From: Pseudomonas quercus
Lineage (GTDB): Bacteria > Pseudomonadota > Gammaproteobacteria > Pseudomonadales > Pseudomonadaceae
DNA: 64,000 nucleotides
Assembly (NCBI RefSeq): GCF_012033695.1
Contig: NZ_JAAVJI010000001.1
Coordinates: 496,001 to 560,000, forward strand
Reading direction: 5' to 3'
This document shows positions 10,179 to 20,109 of the stretch, in pieces (the first letter of the stretch is position 1; each line of letters opens with the position of its first letter). The position numbers were made by a program, and so were the translations under genes. Under the pieces are notes generated by a model, which saw only the letters and a list, made by a program, of their open reading frames with translations, made no database searches and was not told where the DNA came from.

Positions 10179-10853
10179 TCACCGTGTCAGCGCCACGCCG
10201 TGCCGCGCTTCAATGGCCTGCCACAGCCGGGCATCGGTGAAGTCATCGATCACCAAATCTGCACCCGCGGCCAGCAGGGTGGCTGCGCTCTGGCTGGTCG
10301 CCAGCCCGACCGTGAACAGGCCGGCCGCCTTGGCCGCCGTCAGGCCTGGGATCGAGTCTTCGAAGGCCATGGCGCTGTCGGCCGCGGCGCCCAGCCTGTC
10401 CAACCCAGTGAGGTAGGGGAGCGGGTCAGGTTTGGAGCGGGCCAGTTCCTCTGCCACCACCACACTGGCAAAGGCGCCCTCAAGGCCCAGCGCGGCCAGC
10501 ATATGGGTGGCGTTGGCCCGAGGGGCGTTGGTCACGACCACGCGGCCAATGCTGTGAGTGGTCGCATAGGCCAGCAGGTCGGTCAGCCCGGCAATCGGCT
10601 CCAGGGAGGTGGACAGCTCACGGAAACGGGCTTCCTTGCGGTCTGCAAAGTCGCGGTGCGCTTCTACACTGCGGTCCGGGAACAACAGGGCGCACATCTC
10701 GGCGTTAGCCCGGCCAGCGCACAGCACATCGAAGTCTGCTTCGGTAAAAGCACGGCCATCTTCTTCCCACAGCAGTTGCTGAATCGCCAACAGGTGAAGC
10801 TTGTCGGTATCGGTCAGGGTTCCATCAAGGTCAAACAGCAAAGCGGTGAGCAT
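10179..10853 (-). CDS. HAD-superfamily hydrolase (beta-phosphoglucomutase/Gph-like)
   Basis: 224-aa soluble phosphatase-type HAD protein. Motif I is FDLDGTLTDTD at about residues 7-17, motif II is VVTNAPR near 110, motif III Lys is in RSKPDP near 145, and motif IV is FEDSIPGLTAA near 170. The cap is the alpha-helical type between motifs I and II. Start ATG 10853 directly precedes the beta-strand of motif I; upstream in-frame codons add no conserved sequence. Substrate is unknown, with a phosphosugar likely by family. Confidence 0.85.
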   Translation of the reverse strand: MLTALLFDLDGTLTDTDKLHLLAIQQLLWEEDGRAFTEADFDVLCAGRANAEMCALLFPDRSVEAHRDFADRKEARFRELSTSLEPIAGLTDLLAYATTHSIGRVVVTNAPRANATHMLAALGLEGAFASVVVAEELARSKPDPLPYLTGLDRLGAAADSAMAFEDSIPGLTAAKAAGLFTVGLATSQSAATLLAAGADLVIDDFTDARLWQAIEARHGVALTR

Positions 10854-10971
10854 GGTTGCGTCCAGGGCTGCAAAAGAACACCGAGGGTAACAGGGCCAGT
10901 GGCTTGCTCTCAAACCGTGAATGCCTCGTGTTCGGCACCGGTCGGCGGATGACGGTTGAAGCTGAAGGCGG

Positions 10972-10987
10972 CTGTATGTATAACCAG
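10972..10987. promoter_or_regulatory. Candidate LexA (LexA1-type) SOS box
   Basis: CTGTATGTATAACCAG matches the 16-base gammaproteobacterial SOS consensus CTGTATATATATACAG closely. The left half-site is complete, and the right half is CCAG in place of ACAG. It ends 26 bases before the GTG start of the FAN1-like nuclease gene and would overlap its promoter. This is a motif match only. Confidence 0.45.
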
Positions 10988-11013
10988 CCCCAAAGTGACC
11001 TGGACCGGCTGGC

Positions 11014-12666
11014 GTGACCCCTCTCGAAAACCCGTTCTATTACCTGCATAACTTCGAACAGGCCCTGGCATGGCTCGGCCAGCGCTATGCCGATGTGCTC
11101 GACACCGCTGAGCGGGAGTTCCTGGAGGGTTTCAAGGGCCTTCCGCAAAATGCCCGTGCCTTGTTGGTGCGGCTGATCATGCGCAAAGGTGAGCATTTCC
11201 GTAGGGACAAACTCAGCTATGTGGAAATCGGCGACCCTGCCCATGCGGCAGCGCCGCTATTGGCGCAAGGCTGGCTTAGGGACAATGCTCCATTGACCCT
11301 AGGTGACCTGTTTTCGTTGTTCGGGAAGCCCGAATTGCGCACAGGCTTCGCGGAGCATGGCTTGCCTGCCGCCGGACGCAAGGATCAGTGGTTCGACGCG
11401 CTGGCACATTTGCATGACCGTTGTGAACCGCTGCAAGGGTGGTGGCCCGCCTGTGAAGACGCGGTGTGGGTGCTGAGCGTACGGTCGCTTTGCGAACGTC
11501 TGCGCATGCTGTTCTTCGGCAACCTGCGCCAGGACTGGTCGCAATTCGTGCTGGTCGAGCTGGGCATCCAGCGCTTTGAACAGGTGGATTTCCCTCTCAG
11601 CTCCCGCGCCATTCGCCACCGCGACGACCTGCACATCGCCATGAGCCTGGCGGCCTGTGCGCAGGCACTGGAAGAGGGCGCCACAACGGGCGAGCTACTA
11701 CCGACCCTGCAAGGTTTGGGGTCCGACAACCCTTGGCTGGCCGGCCGGCAGCAGAAACTGCTGTTCCGCCTGGGCCAGCAGTGCGAGCGCAGTGCGGACT
11801 GGCCGTTGGCGCTTGAATTGTATGGCCAGTGCACGTGGCCGGGTGCCCGCCTGCGGCGCTTGAGGGTGCTGGAGCGTAGCGAGCAGTTCATGGAGGCGCT
11901 GGCGCTGGCCGAACAGGCCATGCAGGCACCCGAAAGCCCGGCGGAGGTGCAAGGCCTTGAGCGAATGCTGCCACGGCTGCGTCGCGCCTTGGGGGAAGCC
12001 GTCAAGGTACGGCGTGGGCCCTCGGCCGTGGAGCGTATCGACCTGTGCCTGCCTCGCCACTCCAGTGTGGAGCGGGCCGTCGCTGAAGCATTGCAGGCCA
12101 GCGAAGCGCCCGTGGCCTACGTGGAAAATACCCTGTTCAACGGGCTGTTTGGCCTGTTGTGCTGGCCGGCGCTGTTCGCCCCCGTGCCGGGCGCCTTTTT
12201 CCACCCTTTTCAATCCGGCCCACTGGACCTGCACCAGCCGGATTTCAGCCGCCGGCGAGGTGACTTGATCCAGGGTTGCCTGGGCGAGCTTGAAACAGGG
12301 GCCTACCGCACCACGATTCTGGAACGTTTCAGCGCCAAACTGGGCCTGGCCAACCCGTTCGTGCACTGGGGGGCGATTTCCGAGCCGCTGCTTGAGCTTG
12401 CGTTGGCCTGTATTCCACCGGCTCACTTGCGTGCGTGCTTCGAGCGCCTGCTCCAAGACCCCAAAGCCAACCGCACGGGCATGCCAGACCTGATTCAGTT
12501 CTATCCTGCTCGGGCCACCTACCAGATGATTGAGGTCAAAGGGCCAGGGGACCGGTTGCAGGATAACCAACTGCGCTGGATCGCGTTCTGCAACGCCCAT
12601 GGCTTGCCGGTCAAGGTCTGCCACGTACGCTGGGACGCCGGCGCCGAGGTCGTCCAGCCCGCATGA
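11014..12666 (+). CDS. FAN1-like VRR-NUC structure-specific nuclease
   Basis: 550-aa bacterial homologue of FAN1, the flap and interstrand-crosslink repair nuclease. The C-terminal VRR-NUC (PD-(D/E)XK) domain shows GMPDL at about residue 489, EVKGPGDRLQDNQ near 508-520 and LPVKVCHVRW at the end, giving the D...EVK...Q catalytic set. The N terminus (NPFYYLHNFEQAL) and helical repeats in the middle match the Pseudomonas FAN1 layout. Start is GTG 11014. The stop overlaps the helicase start (ATGA), implying translational coupling and a joint role in repair of crosslinks or flaps. Confidence 0.9.
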   Translation: MTPLENPFYYLHNFEQALAWLGQRYADVLDTAEREFLEGFKGLPQNARALLVRLIMRKGEHFRRDKLSYVEIGDPAHAAAPLLAQGWLRDNAPLTLGDLFSLFGKPELRTGFAEHGLPAAGRKDQWFDALAHLHDRCEPLQGWWPACEDAVWVLSVRSLCERLRMLFFGNLRQDWSQFVLVELGIQRFEQVDFPLSSRAIRHRDDLHIAMSLAACAQALEEGATTGELLPTLQGLGSDNPWLAGRQQKLLFRLGQQCERSADWPLALELYGQCTWPGARLRRLRVLERSEQFMEALALAEQAMQAPESPAEVQGLERMLPRLRRALGEAVKVRRGPSAVERIDLCLPRHSSVERAVAEALQASEAPVAYVENTLFNGLFGLLCWPALFAPVPGAFFHPFQSGPLDLHQPDFSRRRGDLIQGCLGELETGAYRTTILERFSAKLGLANPFVHWGAISEPLLELALACIPPAHLRACFERLLQDPKANRTGMPDLIQFYPARATYQMIEVKGPGDRLQDNQLRWIAFCNAHGLPVKVCHVRWDAGAEVVQPA

Positions 12667-14927
12667 CGCTGACGGTAGCCGTACGCGCCTTGTGTGAGTT
12701 CACCGCTCGCGAAGGCGACCTGGACTTGCGCTTCACCCCTTCGCCCAGCGCCTTGGAGGGCGTACTGGGCCACCAGCAGGTCACGGACCGCAGGGATGCA
12801 CAGTACCGGCGCGAAGTGACCCTGGCCGGAGAATACAAAGGTTTGAAGGTACGAGGCCGCGCCGATGGTTTTGACCCAGGCCGCAAATGCCTGGAAGAAA
12901 TCAAGACGCACCGGGGTGATCTGGCCCGACAGCCTGCCAACCATCGAGCGCTGCATTGGGCCCAGGCCAAGGTATACGCCTGGCTGCTGTGTGAGGCCGA
13001 GGGTTTGGCCTCCGTGAATGTGGCGTTGGTGTACTGGCATGTGGATATGGAGCGGGAAACACGCTTCGAGGCCGCTTATACCGCTGAGGCGCTCAAGGCG
13101 TTCTTCGTGCAGCAATGCGAGGCGTTTCTGGCATGGGCCGCCCGTGAGCAGGCCCACCAGGCGCGCCGCGACGGCTTTCTCGATACCCTGGCGTTCCCTT
13201 ACGCAACCATGCGGCCAGGCCAGCGGCAGCTAGCTGAGGCTGTCTACAAAGGGGCAAGCCTGGGCCGCTGTGTATTGGCCCAGGCACCGACCGGCATTGG
13301 CAAAACCCTAGGCACGCTTTTCCCGCTGCTCAAGGCCATGCCTCGGCAGGGTGTGCAGCGTATCTTCTTCCTGACGGCCAAGACACCGGGCCGGCGGTTG
13401 GCCTTGGATGCACTCCATCAGTTGCAGCCAGCGCAGGCGGGAACACGGCCTGTGCGCGTGCTGGAGCTCACCGCTCGGGAGAAGGCGTGCGAATACCCCG
13501 GTACTGCCTGCCATGGCGACGCCTGCCCCTTGGCCAAGGGCTTCTACGACCGCCTGCCTGCAGCCAGGGTCGCCGCCGCCGACCGCGGCATGCTGGACCG
13601 CGCCGCGCTGCGCGAACTGGCCTTGGCCCATCAGGTATGCCCGTATTACTTGAGCCAGGAAATGGCCCGTTGGGCCGATGTGATCATAGGTGACTACAAC
13701 TACTACTTCGACCTGAGCGGTTGGCTGTATGCACTTGCCCAGGCCCATGAGTGGACCTACGCCGTGCTGGTGGACGAAGCCCATAACCTGGTGGACCGGG
13801 CGCGGAGCATGTATAGCGCCAGCCTTGACCAGCGCGTGATCAAAACCTTGAAAGATGCGCCGCTGGCGGGCACTACTGCAGCCTTGCGTACCCTTAACCA
13901 GCACTGGTCCGCCTTGGTGAAAGCCCAGGGTGAGGGGTACCACAGTCAGGCCAACGTACCCACGCAGTGGCTCAGTGCCTTGCAGCGCTGCATCAGCCTG
14001 GTGAGCGAGCGGCTGAACCTGGAGCCCGCATCGGTGCCTGCACCCTGGCTGGAGTTCTACTTTCAGGCCCTGCAGTTCACGCGCATTGCCGAGCTGTTCG
14101 GCGAGGCCTATGTGTGCGACCTGGAGGTCACCGCTACAAAGAAGCGGCTATCTGGGCGGCTGAATGTGCGCAATGTGATTCCCGCCCCGGTACTGGCACC
14201 CAGGCTTGCCCGTGCGCGCAGTTGCGTGCTGTTTTCGGCTACCCTGAAACCGGCCCACTATTTTGCCGACCTGTTGGGGTTGCCGGATAAATGGGCCTGG
14301 GTGGAAGTGGCCTCACCGTTCAGTGCTAGCCAGCTGCAGGTACGGCTGGCCGCCGATGTGTCCACCCGTTACGCCGACCGGCAGCAGTCCTTGGCCAGTG
14401 TGGCGCGAATCATTGCAGAGCAATACGCCTGCCGGCCGGGCAATTACCTGGCGTTTTTCAGCAGCTTTGACTATCTCAATCAGGTTGTTGGCCGGTTGGC
14501 TGAGAGCTACCCCTCGCTGCCTGTGCGGTGCCAGCAGCGGGGCATGGACGAGGCGGCGCGCCAGGCCTTTATCGATGGCTTTGATGCAGCGGGGCAGAGT
14601 GTAGGCTTCGCCGTGCTGGGCGGGGCCTTTGGTGAGGGGATCGACCTGCCAGGTGCGCGCTTGATAGGCGCCTTTGTCGCCACGCTGGGCCTGGCGCAGG
14701 TAAACCCGGTCAACGAGCGTTTCAAGCAGCGGATGCAGGCGCGCTTCGGCAATGGCTATGATTACGTATACCTGTATCCAGGCCTGCACAAGGTAGTACA
14801 AGCGGCGGGCCGGGTGATTCGTGCCGAAAGCGACGTAGGGACGGTAGTGCTGATCGATGACCGCTACGGGCAGGCACGGGTCCAGCAACTGTTACCGAGC
14901 TGGTGGCCGGCTGCCGAGCCCGTATAA
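12663..14927 (+). CDS. Fe-S superfamily 2 helicase with N-terminal nuclease-like domain
   Basis: 754-aa XPD/DinG-type DNA helicase. The first ~170 residues resemble a Cas4/RecB-like PD-(D/E)XK fold (RGRADG then [11 protein letters not shown] then QAKVYAWLL). Walker A APTGIGKT is at about 208-215 and the DEAH box (LVDEAHNL) near 370. Four cysteines at about 276, 283, 288 and 326 fit the XPD-family 4Fe-4S site. The C-terminal motif VI (QAAGRVIR) is present near residue 715. It overlaps the FAN1-like gene by 4 bases and is probably its functional partner. Confidence 0.9.
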   Translation: MTLTVAVRALCEFTAREGDLDLRFTPSPSALEGVLGHQQVTDRRDAQYRREVTLAGEYKGLKVRGRADGFDPGRKCLEEIKTHRGDLARQPANHRALHWAQAKVYAWLLCEAEGLASVNVALVYWHVDMERETRFEAAYTAEALKAFFVQQCEAFLAWAAREQAHQARRDGFLDTLAFPYATMRPGQRQLAEAVYKGASLGRCVLAQAPTGIGKTLGTLFPLLKAMPRQGVQRIFFLTAKTPGRRLALDALHQLQPAQAGTRPVRVLELTAREKACEYPGTACHGDACPLAKGFYDRLPAARVAAADRGMLDRAALRELALAHQVCPYYLSQEMARWADVIIGDYNYYFDLSGWLYALAQAHEWTYAVLVDEAHNLVDRARSMYSASLDQRVIKTLKDAPLAGTTAALRTLNQHWSALVKAQGEGYHSQANVPTQWLSALQRCISLVSERLNLEPASVPAPWLEFYFQALQFTRIAELFGEAYVCDLEVTATKKRLSGRLNVRNVIPAPVLAPRLARARSCVLFSATLKPAHYFADLLGLPDKWAWVEVASPFSASQLQVRLAADVSTRYADRQQSLASVARIIAEQYACRPGNYLAFFSSFDYLNQVVGRLAESYPSLPVRCQQRGMDEAARQAFIDGFDAAGQSVGFAVLGGAFGEGIDLPGARLIGAFVATLGLAQVNPVNERFKQRMQARFGNGYDYVYLYPGLHKVVQAAGRVIRAESDVGTVVLIDDRYGQARVQQLLPSWWPAAEPV

Positions 14928-15030
14928 CCCAGGGTTCCCCTATGCTTGCCTGGGGCAAGGATCATTCTCGTCGCAGGGCGGTCGAAGGGTCGGTAAACTG
15001 ACCCTGTTTGATACCCACTCGAGGTTTTGC

Positions 15031-16674
15031 ATGACGCACAGTCCGCTCGCGGGCAAGCCGGCACCCGCCGATTTGCTGATCGATATCCCTAGCCTGGTCA
15101 CTGCTTATTTTTCACGCAAGCCCGACCCGTCGGTCGCTACCCATCGCGTGGCATTTGGCACTTCCGGCCACCGCGGCAGCTCGTTCGACAACAGCTTCAA
15201 CGAAGACCACGTACTCGCCATCAGCCAGGCGATCTGCCTGTACCGCAAGGCCAAGGGTATTGATGGGCCATTGTTCCTGGGGATCGATACCCATGCCCTG
15301 TCCACGCCAGCCGGTATCAGCGCCCTTGAGGTGTTTGCCGCCAATGGCGTTGACGTGATGCTGGCCACAGATGACGAGTACACGCCTACGCCTGCACTGT
15401 CCCATGCCATCATCTGCTACAACCGTGGCCGTACCTCGGGCCTGGCCGACGGGGTGGTTATCACGCCTTCTCACAACCCGCCACAGAGTGGTGGGTTCAA
15501 GTACAACCCCCCTAATGGTGGCCCGGCCGACAGCGATGTAACCAAGTGGATCGAAGCGAAAGCCAATGAGCTGCTCGAAAGTCGGTTGGAGGGCGTAGCG
15601 CGCATGCCTTACGAGCGCGCGCTCAACGCCAGCACCACTCATCGCCATGACTACCTCAACACCTACGTGGCAGACCTGGGCAATGTCATTGATTTCGATA
15701 CCATTCGCGGAGCAGGCCTGAAACTAGGTGTAGACCCACTTGGGGGTGCCGGGGTGCATTACTGGCCAGCTATTGCCGAGCATTACAGGCTCGACCTGGA
15801 CGTGGTCAACCGTTACACGGACCCGACCTTCCGTTTCATGACCCTGGATTGGGACGGTCAGGTGCGTATGGACCCTTCTTCGCGGGACGCCATGCAAAGC
15901 CTTATCGGTTTGAAAGACCGCTACGACGTTGCCTTCGCCTGCGACCCGGACCATGACCGCCACGGTATCGTCACCCGCAGTGGTGGCTTGCTGGCCCCCA
16001 ATAACTACTTGGCTGTGAGCATCGATTACCTGTTCCGTCATCGCCCCCAATGGCGTGCGGACGCCGCCGTGGGCAAAACCGTTGTGAGCAGCGGCTTGAT
16101 CGATCGGGTGGCGAGCCGTTTGAAACGGGAGCTGTTCGAAGTGCCCGTGGGCTTCAAGTACTTCGCCGCTGGCCTGTTCGACGGTTCTCTAGGGTTTGGC
16201 GGGGAGGAGAGTGCAGGGGCTTCGTTCCTGCGCCGCGACGGCACGGTGTGGAGTACCGACAAGGACGGCCTGATCCCCGGCTTGCTGGCCGCTGAAATGA
16301 CCGCACAAACAGGTAAGAATCCTCACCAGCTGTACCGTGACATGGTGGCAGACCTGGGCGAGCCTTTTGCTACGCGTGTAGATGCCAAAGCCAGCCCGCA
16401 GCAAAAGGCGGCCTTGGGCAAACTAAACGCCGAGCAGATTACCTCAACTTCATTGGCCGGCGAGCCCATCGAGCGCGTTTTGAGCAAAGCGCCGGGGAAT
16501 GACCAGGCCATTGGTGGGTTGAAAGTGATGACGGCTAATGGCTGGTTTGCAGCGAGGCCTTCCGGTACGGAAGATATCTACAAGATCTACGCTGAAAGCT
16601 TCAAGGGGGACGACCACCTTAAACAACTGGTGGCTGAAGCCCAGCAGCTGGTAGACACCGCCATCTCGAACTAA
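15031..16674 (+). CDS. pgm: Phosphoglucomutase (alpha-D-glucose phosphate-specific)
   Basis: 547-aa cytosolic enzyme interconverting glucose-1-phosphate and glucose-6-phosphate (EC 5.4.2.2), feeding UDP-glucose and trehalose/glycogen-type synthesis. It shows GTSGHRG near residue 45, the phosphoserine loop TPSHNPP near 150, the metal loop DPDHDRHG near 308, the sugar-binding GGEESAGAS near 393, and phosphate-binding [10 protein letters not shown] near the C terminus. Length equals E. coli Pgm (546). GAGG lies 6 bases before ATG 15031. A palindromic terminator follows the stop. Confidence 0.96.
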   Translation: MTHSPLAGKPAPADLLIDIPSLVTAYFSRKPDPSVATHRVAFGTSGHRGSSFDNSFNEDHVLAISQAICLYRKAKGIDGPLFLGIDTHALSTPAGISALEVFAANGVDVMLATDDEYTPTPALSHAIICYNRGRTSGLADGVVITPSHNPPQSGGFKYNPPNGGPADSDVTKWIEAKANELLESRLEGVARMPYERALNASTTHRHDYLNTYVADLGNVIDFDTIRGAGLKLGVDPLGGAGVHYWPAIAEHYRLDLDVVNRYTDPTFRFMTLDWDGQVRMDPSSRDAMQSLIGLKDRYDVAFACDPDHDRHGIVTRSGGLLAPNNYLAVSIDYLFRHRPQWRADAAVGKTVVSSGLIDRVASRLKRELFEVPVGFKYFAAGLFDGSLGFGGEESAGASFLRRDGTVWSTDKDGLIPGLLAAEMTAQTGKNPHQLYRDMVADLGEPFATRVDAKASPQQKAALGKLNAEQITSTSLAGEPIERVLSKAPGNDQAIGGLKVMTANGWFAARPSGTEDIYKIYAESFKGDDHLKQLVAEAQQLVDTAISN

Positions 16675-16680
16675 ACCCCA

Positions 16681-16702
16681 AACCCGGCCTAGGCCGGGTT
16701 TT
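16681..16702 (+). terminator. Intrinsic terminator after pgm
   Basis: AACCCGGCCTAGGCCGGGTT (16681-16700) is a perfect 20-base palindrome followed by TT, starting 7 bases after the pgm stop codon. It reads as a strong GC-rich hairpin with a short T run. Confidence 0.8.
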
Positions 16703-16776
16703 CAACGCCCAGTTTAAGCGCTATAAAAATTCTAGATTAGTTAAGCAACCAACTGTTTTTTAAGAAATAAAACCCC

Positions 16777-19053
16777 TTGATCTCGAAACTACGTGAATTA
16801 TGGAAAGGCCTTTTCCATACATGGACTGAGCTTCCTCTAGGAGCCCCTGGCAATGCGCCCCTGCGTGATCGTGATCCGCCGCGCTGTGCCCCAGCGGTTG
16901 CTAGCCGGCCATCGCCGGTGACTGAGCGTGCTCATTCAGAGGGCGCCCCCAGTGCGCCCATGTTTGGGGAAGCCCGCCTTGTCATCACGCCAGCAGTACG
17001 CAAACGCATGAGGGCCGATGCGGCCCGTTTGCTGCCAGAAGGTACTCACCCCACAGCCGCCCAGTGGAAGGTGATTTTCAGCGACGCTCACGCTACCTGT
17101 GTGGTCGCCGGGGCAGGTTCTGGAAAGTCCAGTAGCCTAGTGCTGCGTATTGTTCTGCTCACCTGCTACCTGGGCGTTCCTTTGGCAGAAATCAGCGTCG
17201 TGACCTTTACTCGGGCTTCCCGGGAAGATTTCATCCGTCGCCTGACGTATTTCCTTTCTTTATGGGGCCAGACACTAGAGCCCACTGAAGCTCGACGGTG
17301 TGTGACAACCTTTCATGCCATGGCGCTAGGGTGGGCGCGAACACTACCTGGATGGGCTGAGGTTCAAGCTTTCGAAAGCCTGGGTGGGCACAAAACGGAT
17401 GACAACCCGCTGCAACTTAAAATAGGCGATGTGCAGCGCCAACATCTTACCGCTTGTTTCAACAAGCTGTGTATGGCCGATCCTGTATTCAAAGGCTTTG
17501 TGCACACCCTAGTCGCCGAAGCGCGCGCTTTGCCAAGGCTTGCTCCTGAACATCCAGATGTGCAACGGCGCTTGGCAGGGCTTATCCCCGCAGCCAAGCG
17601 GGACCTGAAACTGACCCAGTTGATCGAGCAGCAGTGGCGTAAAGCTGGGCACTGGCCACACCCAGGCATTGAACCTGTTCAGAGCGCTCACAGCCTGCTG
17701 GGCCAAACCTTCCACTGTCATGGTTACCTGCCAGCCCTGGAGGCCTGGGTGATGCTGGGGCCGGACACGTCCACTGCACGTAGTAAGGGCGATGATGCAG
17801 GGCTTAGCATCGGTAGCCAGTGGTTGGTAAAGCGAACATTGTTTCAAGCTTTCTTTGATAAGCCTCTGATATGGATAGAAAAAGCTTCAGAGCTTGAAGC
17901 GCTTTTCGAGCCCCCTAATACCAGCGTTACCTACTGCCTTTCGGGTGAGCGCCATGCTCAGCCCCTGCTAGACCTGATGCTTTCAACCGCTACCTTTATG
18001 GAGAACATAGGGTTAGAGGCTAAAGAGGCATCGAGCGCTCTGTTCGCTGGCCAAGATGGGCTGTTCTTCCAAATCCTTTCACGCTTCTGGCCTGCACTAG
18101 AAGTTTATTTAGGGGAACAGTCTCCTCCTGTAGTCACGTATAACCGGCTGTTTGCTACGTTTACTTCAACCAAGAGCCACGCCCTGGCTGCGTTGGCATC
18201 AAGCCAGATTAGTGCTTTACAGCACTTGATGGTGGATGAGTTCCAGGACGTTTCCCCCTATATCGCAACCTGGTTGCAGGCCGCGTTGCGCGATCGCTAT
18301 CGACGAGACCCCGAGCTGCCTGCGAGCCTGATGTGTGTGGGAGACGACTGGCAGTCTATCTACGGCTGGCGCGGTAGCGACGTGCAGTATTTTCTACGGT
18401 TCAAAGACGTTTTTCCTGCACCCGCTTCTCGTCGGTTGATGCTTAGAGATAACTTCAGAAGTACCACGCAAATTGTTGATGCAGCAGAGCATATTGTTCG
18501 AAACGTCAGGTCCGTAGCAGGCAAGGGTTCGATCACCCATACCACGGGAACGAAGGTGCAAATCATCACCAAAGACATGAGTAACGTGGTGCAACTGGCT
18601 GATTCTCATATCAAATCAAACCAGACCGTACTGGTCTTGTTTAGGAGTGCACGGGACGATCCAAGCGGTAACTCAGGCATGCGCGCATTATTGAAGGCAC
18701 ATGGTCACAGCTCATCTACCAATGCCCGTTTACGATGCATGACCATTCACGCATCCAAAGGGCTGGAGGCTGACGTGGTAATTCTGCTGGGCGACTCCGT
18801 AGCCAGGAAAGGTTTGGAACACCGCAACCGGTTGTACACATTGGCGGGAATCGGGCGCGTTGCGGATAGCACGCCTTATGACAGTACCCAAGCTGACGAG
18901 GCCTTGCGCCTGGCCTATGTTGGCATCACCCGAGCAGCGCAGGCTGTGTATTGGTGTGTAGACGCAAGCAGCGAAATACCTGGGCAGGTGAGTGCTGTGG
19001 CTCAAGCGGTGAGCGGCGAATGTGGCTTCGAGGACCGAAGAGTTCAGTCCTGA
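16777..19053 (+). CDS. UvrD/Rep-type superfamily 1 helicase
   Basis: 758-aa ATP-dependent helicase. Walker A AGAGSGKS is at about 111-118, motif Ia VVTFTRASREDF near 145, Walker B DEFQDVSP near 487, motif III GDDWQSIYGWRGS near 525, motif V TIHASKGLEADVV near 655, and motif VI AYVGITRA near 713. The first ~85 residues before the core are unrelated to UvrD. The only upstream start codon in frame is TTG 16777, with a TAA three codons earlier and no clear ribosome site; ATG at residue 62 is an alternative. Base composition looks more AT-rich than the neighbours, so it may be accessory. Confidence 0.85.
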   Translation: MISKLRELWKGLFHTWTELPLGAPGNAPLRDRDPPRCAPAVASRPSPVTERAHSEGAPSAPMFGEARLVITPAVRKRMRADAARLLPEGTHPTAAQWKVIFSDAHATCVVAGAGSGKSSSLVLRIVLLTCYLGVPLAEISVVTFTRASREDFIRRLTYFLSLWGQTLEPTEARRCVTTFHAMALGWARTLPGWAEVQAFESLGGHKTDDNPLQLKIGDVQRQHLTACFNKLCMADPVFKGFVHTLVAEARALPRLAPEHPDVQRRLAGLIPAAKRDLKLTQLIEQQWRKAGHWPHPGIEPVQSAHSLLGQTFHCHGYLPALEAWVMLGPDTSTARSKGDDAGLSIGSQWLVKRTLFQAFFDKPLIWIEKASELEALFEPPNTSVTYCLSGERHAQPLLDLMLSTATFMENIGLEAKEASSALFAGQDGLFFQILSRFWPALEVYLGEQSPPVVTYNRLFATFTSTKSHALAALASSQISALQHLMVDEFQDVSPYIATWLQAALRDRYRRDPELPASLMCVGDDWQSIYGWRGSDVQYFLRFKDVFPAPASRRLMLRDNFRSTTQIVDAAEHIVRNVRSVAGKGSITHTTGTKVQIITKDMSNVVQLADSHIKSNQTVLVLFRSARDDPSGNSGMRALLKAHGHSSSTNARLRCMTIHASKGLEADVVILLGDSVARKGLEHRNRLYTLAGIGRVADSTPYDSTQADEALRLAYVGITRAAQAVYWCVDASSEIPGQVSAVAQAVSGECGFEDRRVQS

Positions 19054-19068
19054 TAAGGTGCTGCTAGC

Positions 19069-19329
19069 TTATCCGCACACGCTTAGGTAATGCGGCGGAA
19101 CAAAAGCTTCGAGCTCCACCTCAACAGCCTCTATCATGCGTTCCACATCTGCAGCATTCATCACGGCGGCACAAGGGATACCGGCAACCGCGATCAAGGT
19201 TTCCCCTGTAGCGCGGTCAAACAGCCGCGCCACCATGCTTCCGGGCGCATCCATGTTGCCCTCGAAGCCAATGGGATGGAAATGCCAGCGCATCACTTGG
19301 CACGCATTGGGAAACGTCATTTTGTTCAT
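19069..19329 (-). CDS. Small conserved protein, possibly DUF1652-like
   Basis: 86-aa product starting at ATG 19329, 8 bases after AGAGG; an in-frame ATG further upstream lacks a site. The layout (FDRATGETLIAVAGIP, then a helix ending VEVELEAF) resembles the DUF1652 pattern seen in the gene at 26658, but identity is weak to the eye. No catalytic motif or signal peptide is visible. It is convergent with the UvrD-like helicase, 15 bases from its stop. Confidence 0.55.
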   Translation of the reverse strand: MNKMTFPNACQVMRWHFHPIGFEGNMDAPGSMVARLFDRATGETLIAVAGIPCAAVMNAADVERMIEAVEVELEAFVPPHYLSVCG

Positions 19330-19486
19330 GGTGCGGACCTCTGCATCATGCAAATTCCTTTTGCTGAAGGCGCATTCCGATCGGGCCGGTCAGAAAACCT
19401 TAGCACCACACCAGCGGGCCGGGGGACTTTATTTCTAGCCTGTCCCTGCCTTTAGCTTTGGCATTGATCTGGGTCACGCACCGAGT

Positions 19487-19510
19487 GAAGCCGCACAGTG
19501 AAGCGGCTTC
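19487..19510 (-). terminator. Hairpin downstream of the 54-aa gene
   Basis: GAAGCCGC (19487-19494) and GCGGCTTC (19503-19510) are an 8-bp perfect inverted repeat with an 8-base loop, directly after the stop of the minus-strand gene at 19514. No T-tract follows, so it may act as a weak terminator or an mRNA 3'-end stabiliser. Confidence 0.4.
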
Positions 19511-19513
19511 GTG

Positions 19514-19678
19514 TCACAGGGCTTTGGTCACGCGAATGTCGCCGAGGCTATTTGCCTGATCCTGCCCGTGGATGAGTACCAACGCGGCGAGCGCCTCTTG
19601 CGGTGTGCCATGTTCAAGCTGGGCGAAATCCCAGCGCCGTTGGCCGTCGAGGGTGTAATGGATAACGTAGCGGGCCAT
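19514..19678 (-). CDS. 54-aa conserved-looking small protein
   Basis: A complete short frame starts at ATG 19678, 8 bases after AAGG, and stops at 19514. It begins MARYVIHYTLDGQRRW and contains an amphipathic helix (TPQEALAALVLIH). It lies 9 bases after the stop of the DUF1883 gene on the same strand, so the two likely form an operon. Function is unknown. A real gene is supported by the ribosome site, spacing and coherent composition. Confidence 0.55.
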   Translation of the reverse strand: MARYVIHYTLDGQRRWDFAQLEHGTPQEALAALVLIHGQDQANSLGDIRVTKAL

Positions 19679-19687
19679 GGGAGCGCC

Positions 19688-19990
19688 TTAGCTGAAAGAG
19701 GAAGGAGAGCGGCGGATCAATTTGATGGCGTGTTTGAAAGGCGCCTTCTTGGCGGCATTGTTCAATTTGCTGCCAGCGGTGTCGAGCGTGATGTTCCAGT
19801 AGCCTGTGCTGGGAATGGTGATACGCGCAGGGAAGCGGTCGAATTCCCCTCCATGATACGTATGCCGTGCGCCGTTCTTGAAAGCGCGGAAATTGGCATC
19901 GCTCATCAGGCGGATGTTGCAGCGCTGTGAGCACTCGATCACGACCATGTCGTCTTCGTTGAGGTGTTCGCGCTGGTGTACGAATTTCAT
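19688..19990 (-). CDS. DUF1883 domain protein
   Basis: 100-aa protein starting at ATG 19990 behind CCGGAG. The sequence MKFVHQREHLNEDDMVVIEC, the NFRAFKNGARHTYHGGEFD core and the PSTGYWNITLDTAG strand are characteristic of DUF1883, a small beta-rich family that also occurs fused to TIR or other domains. No signal peptide is visible. Function is unknown. It is upstream of and probably cotranscribed with the 54-aa gene. Confidence 0.85.
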   Translation of the reverse strand: MKFVHQREHLNEDDMVVIECSQRCNIRLMSDANFRAFKNGARHTYHGGEFDRFPARITIPSTGYWNITLDTAGSKLNNAAKKAPFKHAIKLIRRSPSSFS

Positions 19991-20109
19991 GCTGGCTCCG
20001 GATCTCGACAAGGTAGCAACCATAGCACGTAGACCCTTTGGCCCCCAAGCACGGGCGTTGCGAACCATCTATGCAGGTGGCGGTCCTAGCTTCTTTTCTG
20101 GAGGTCAAC

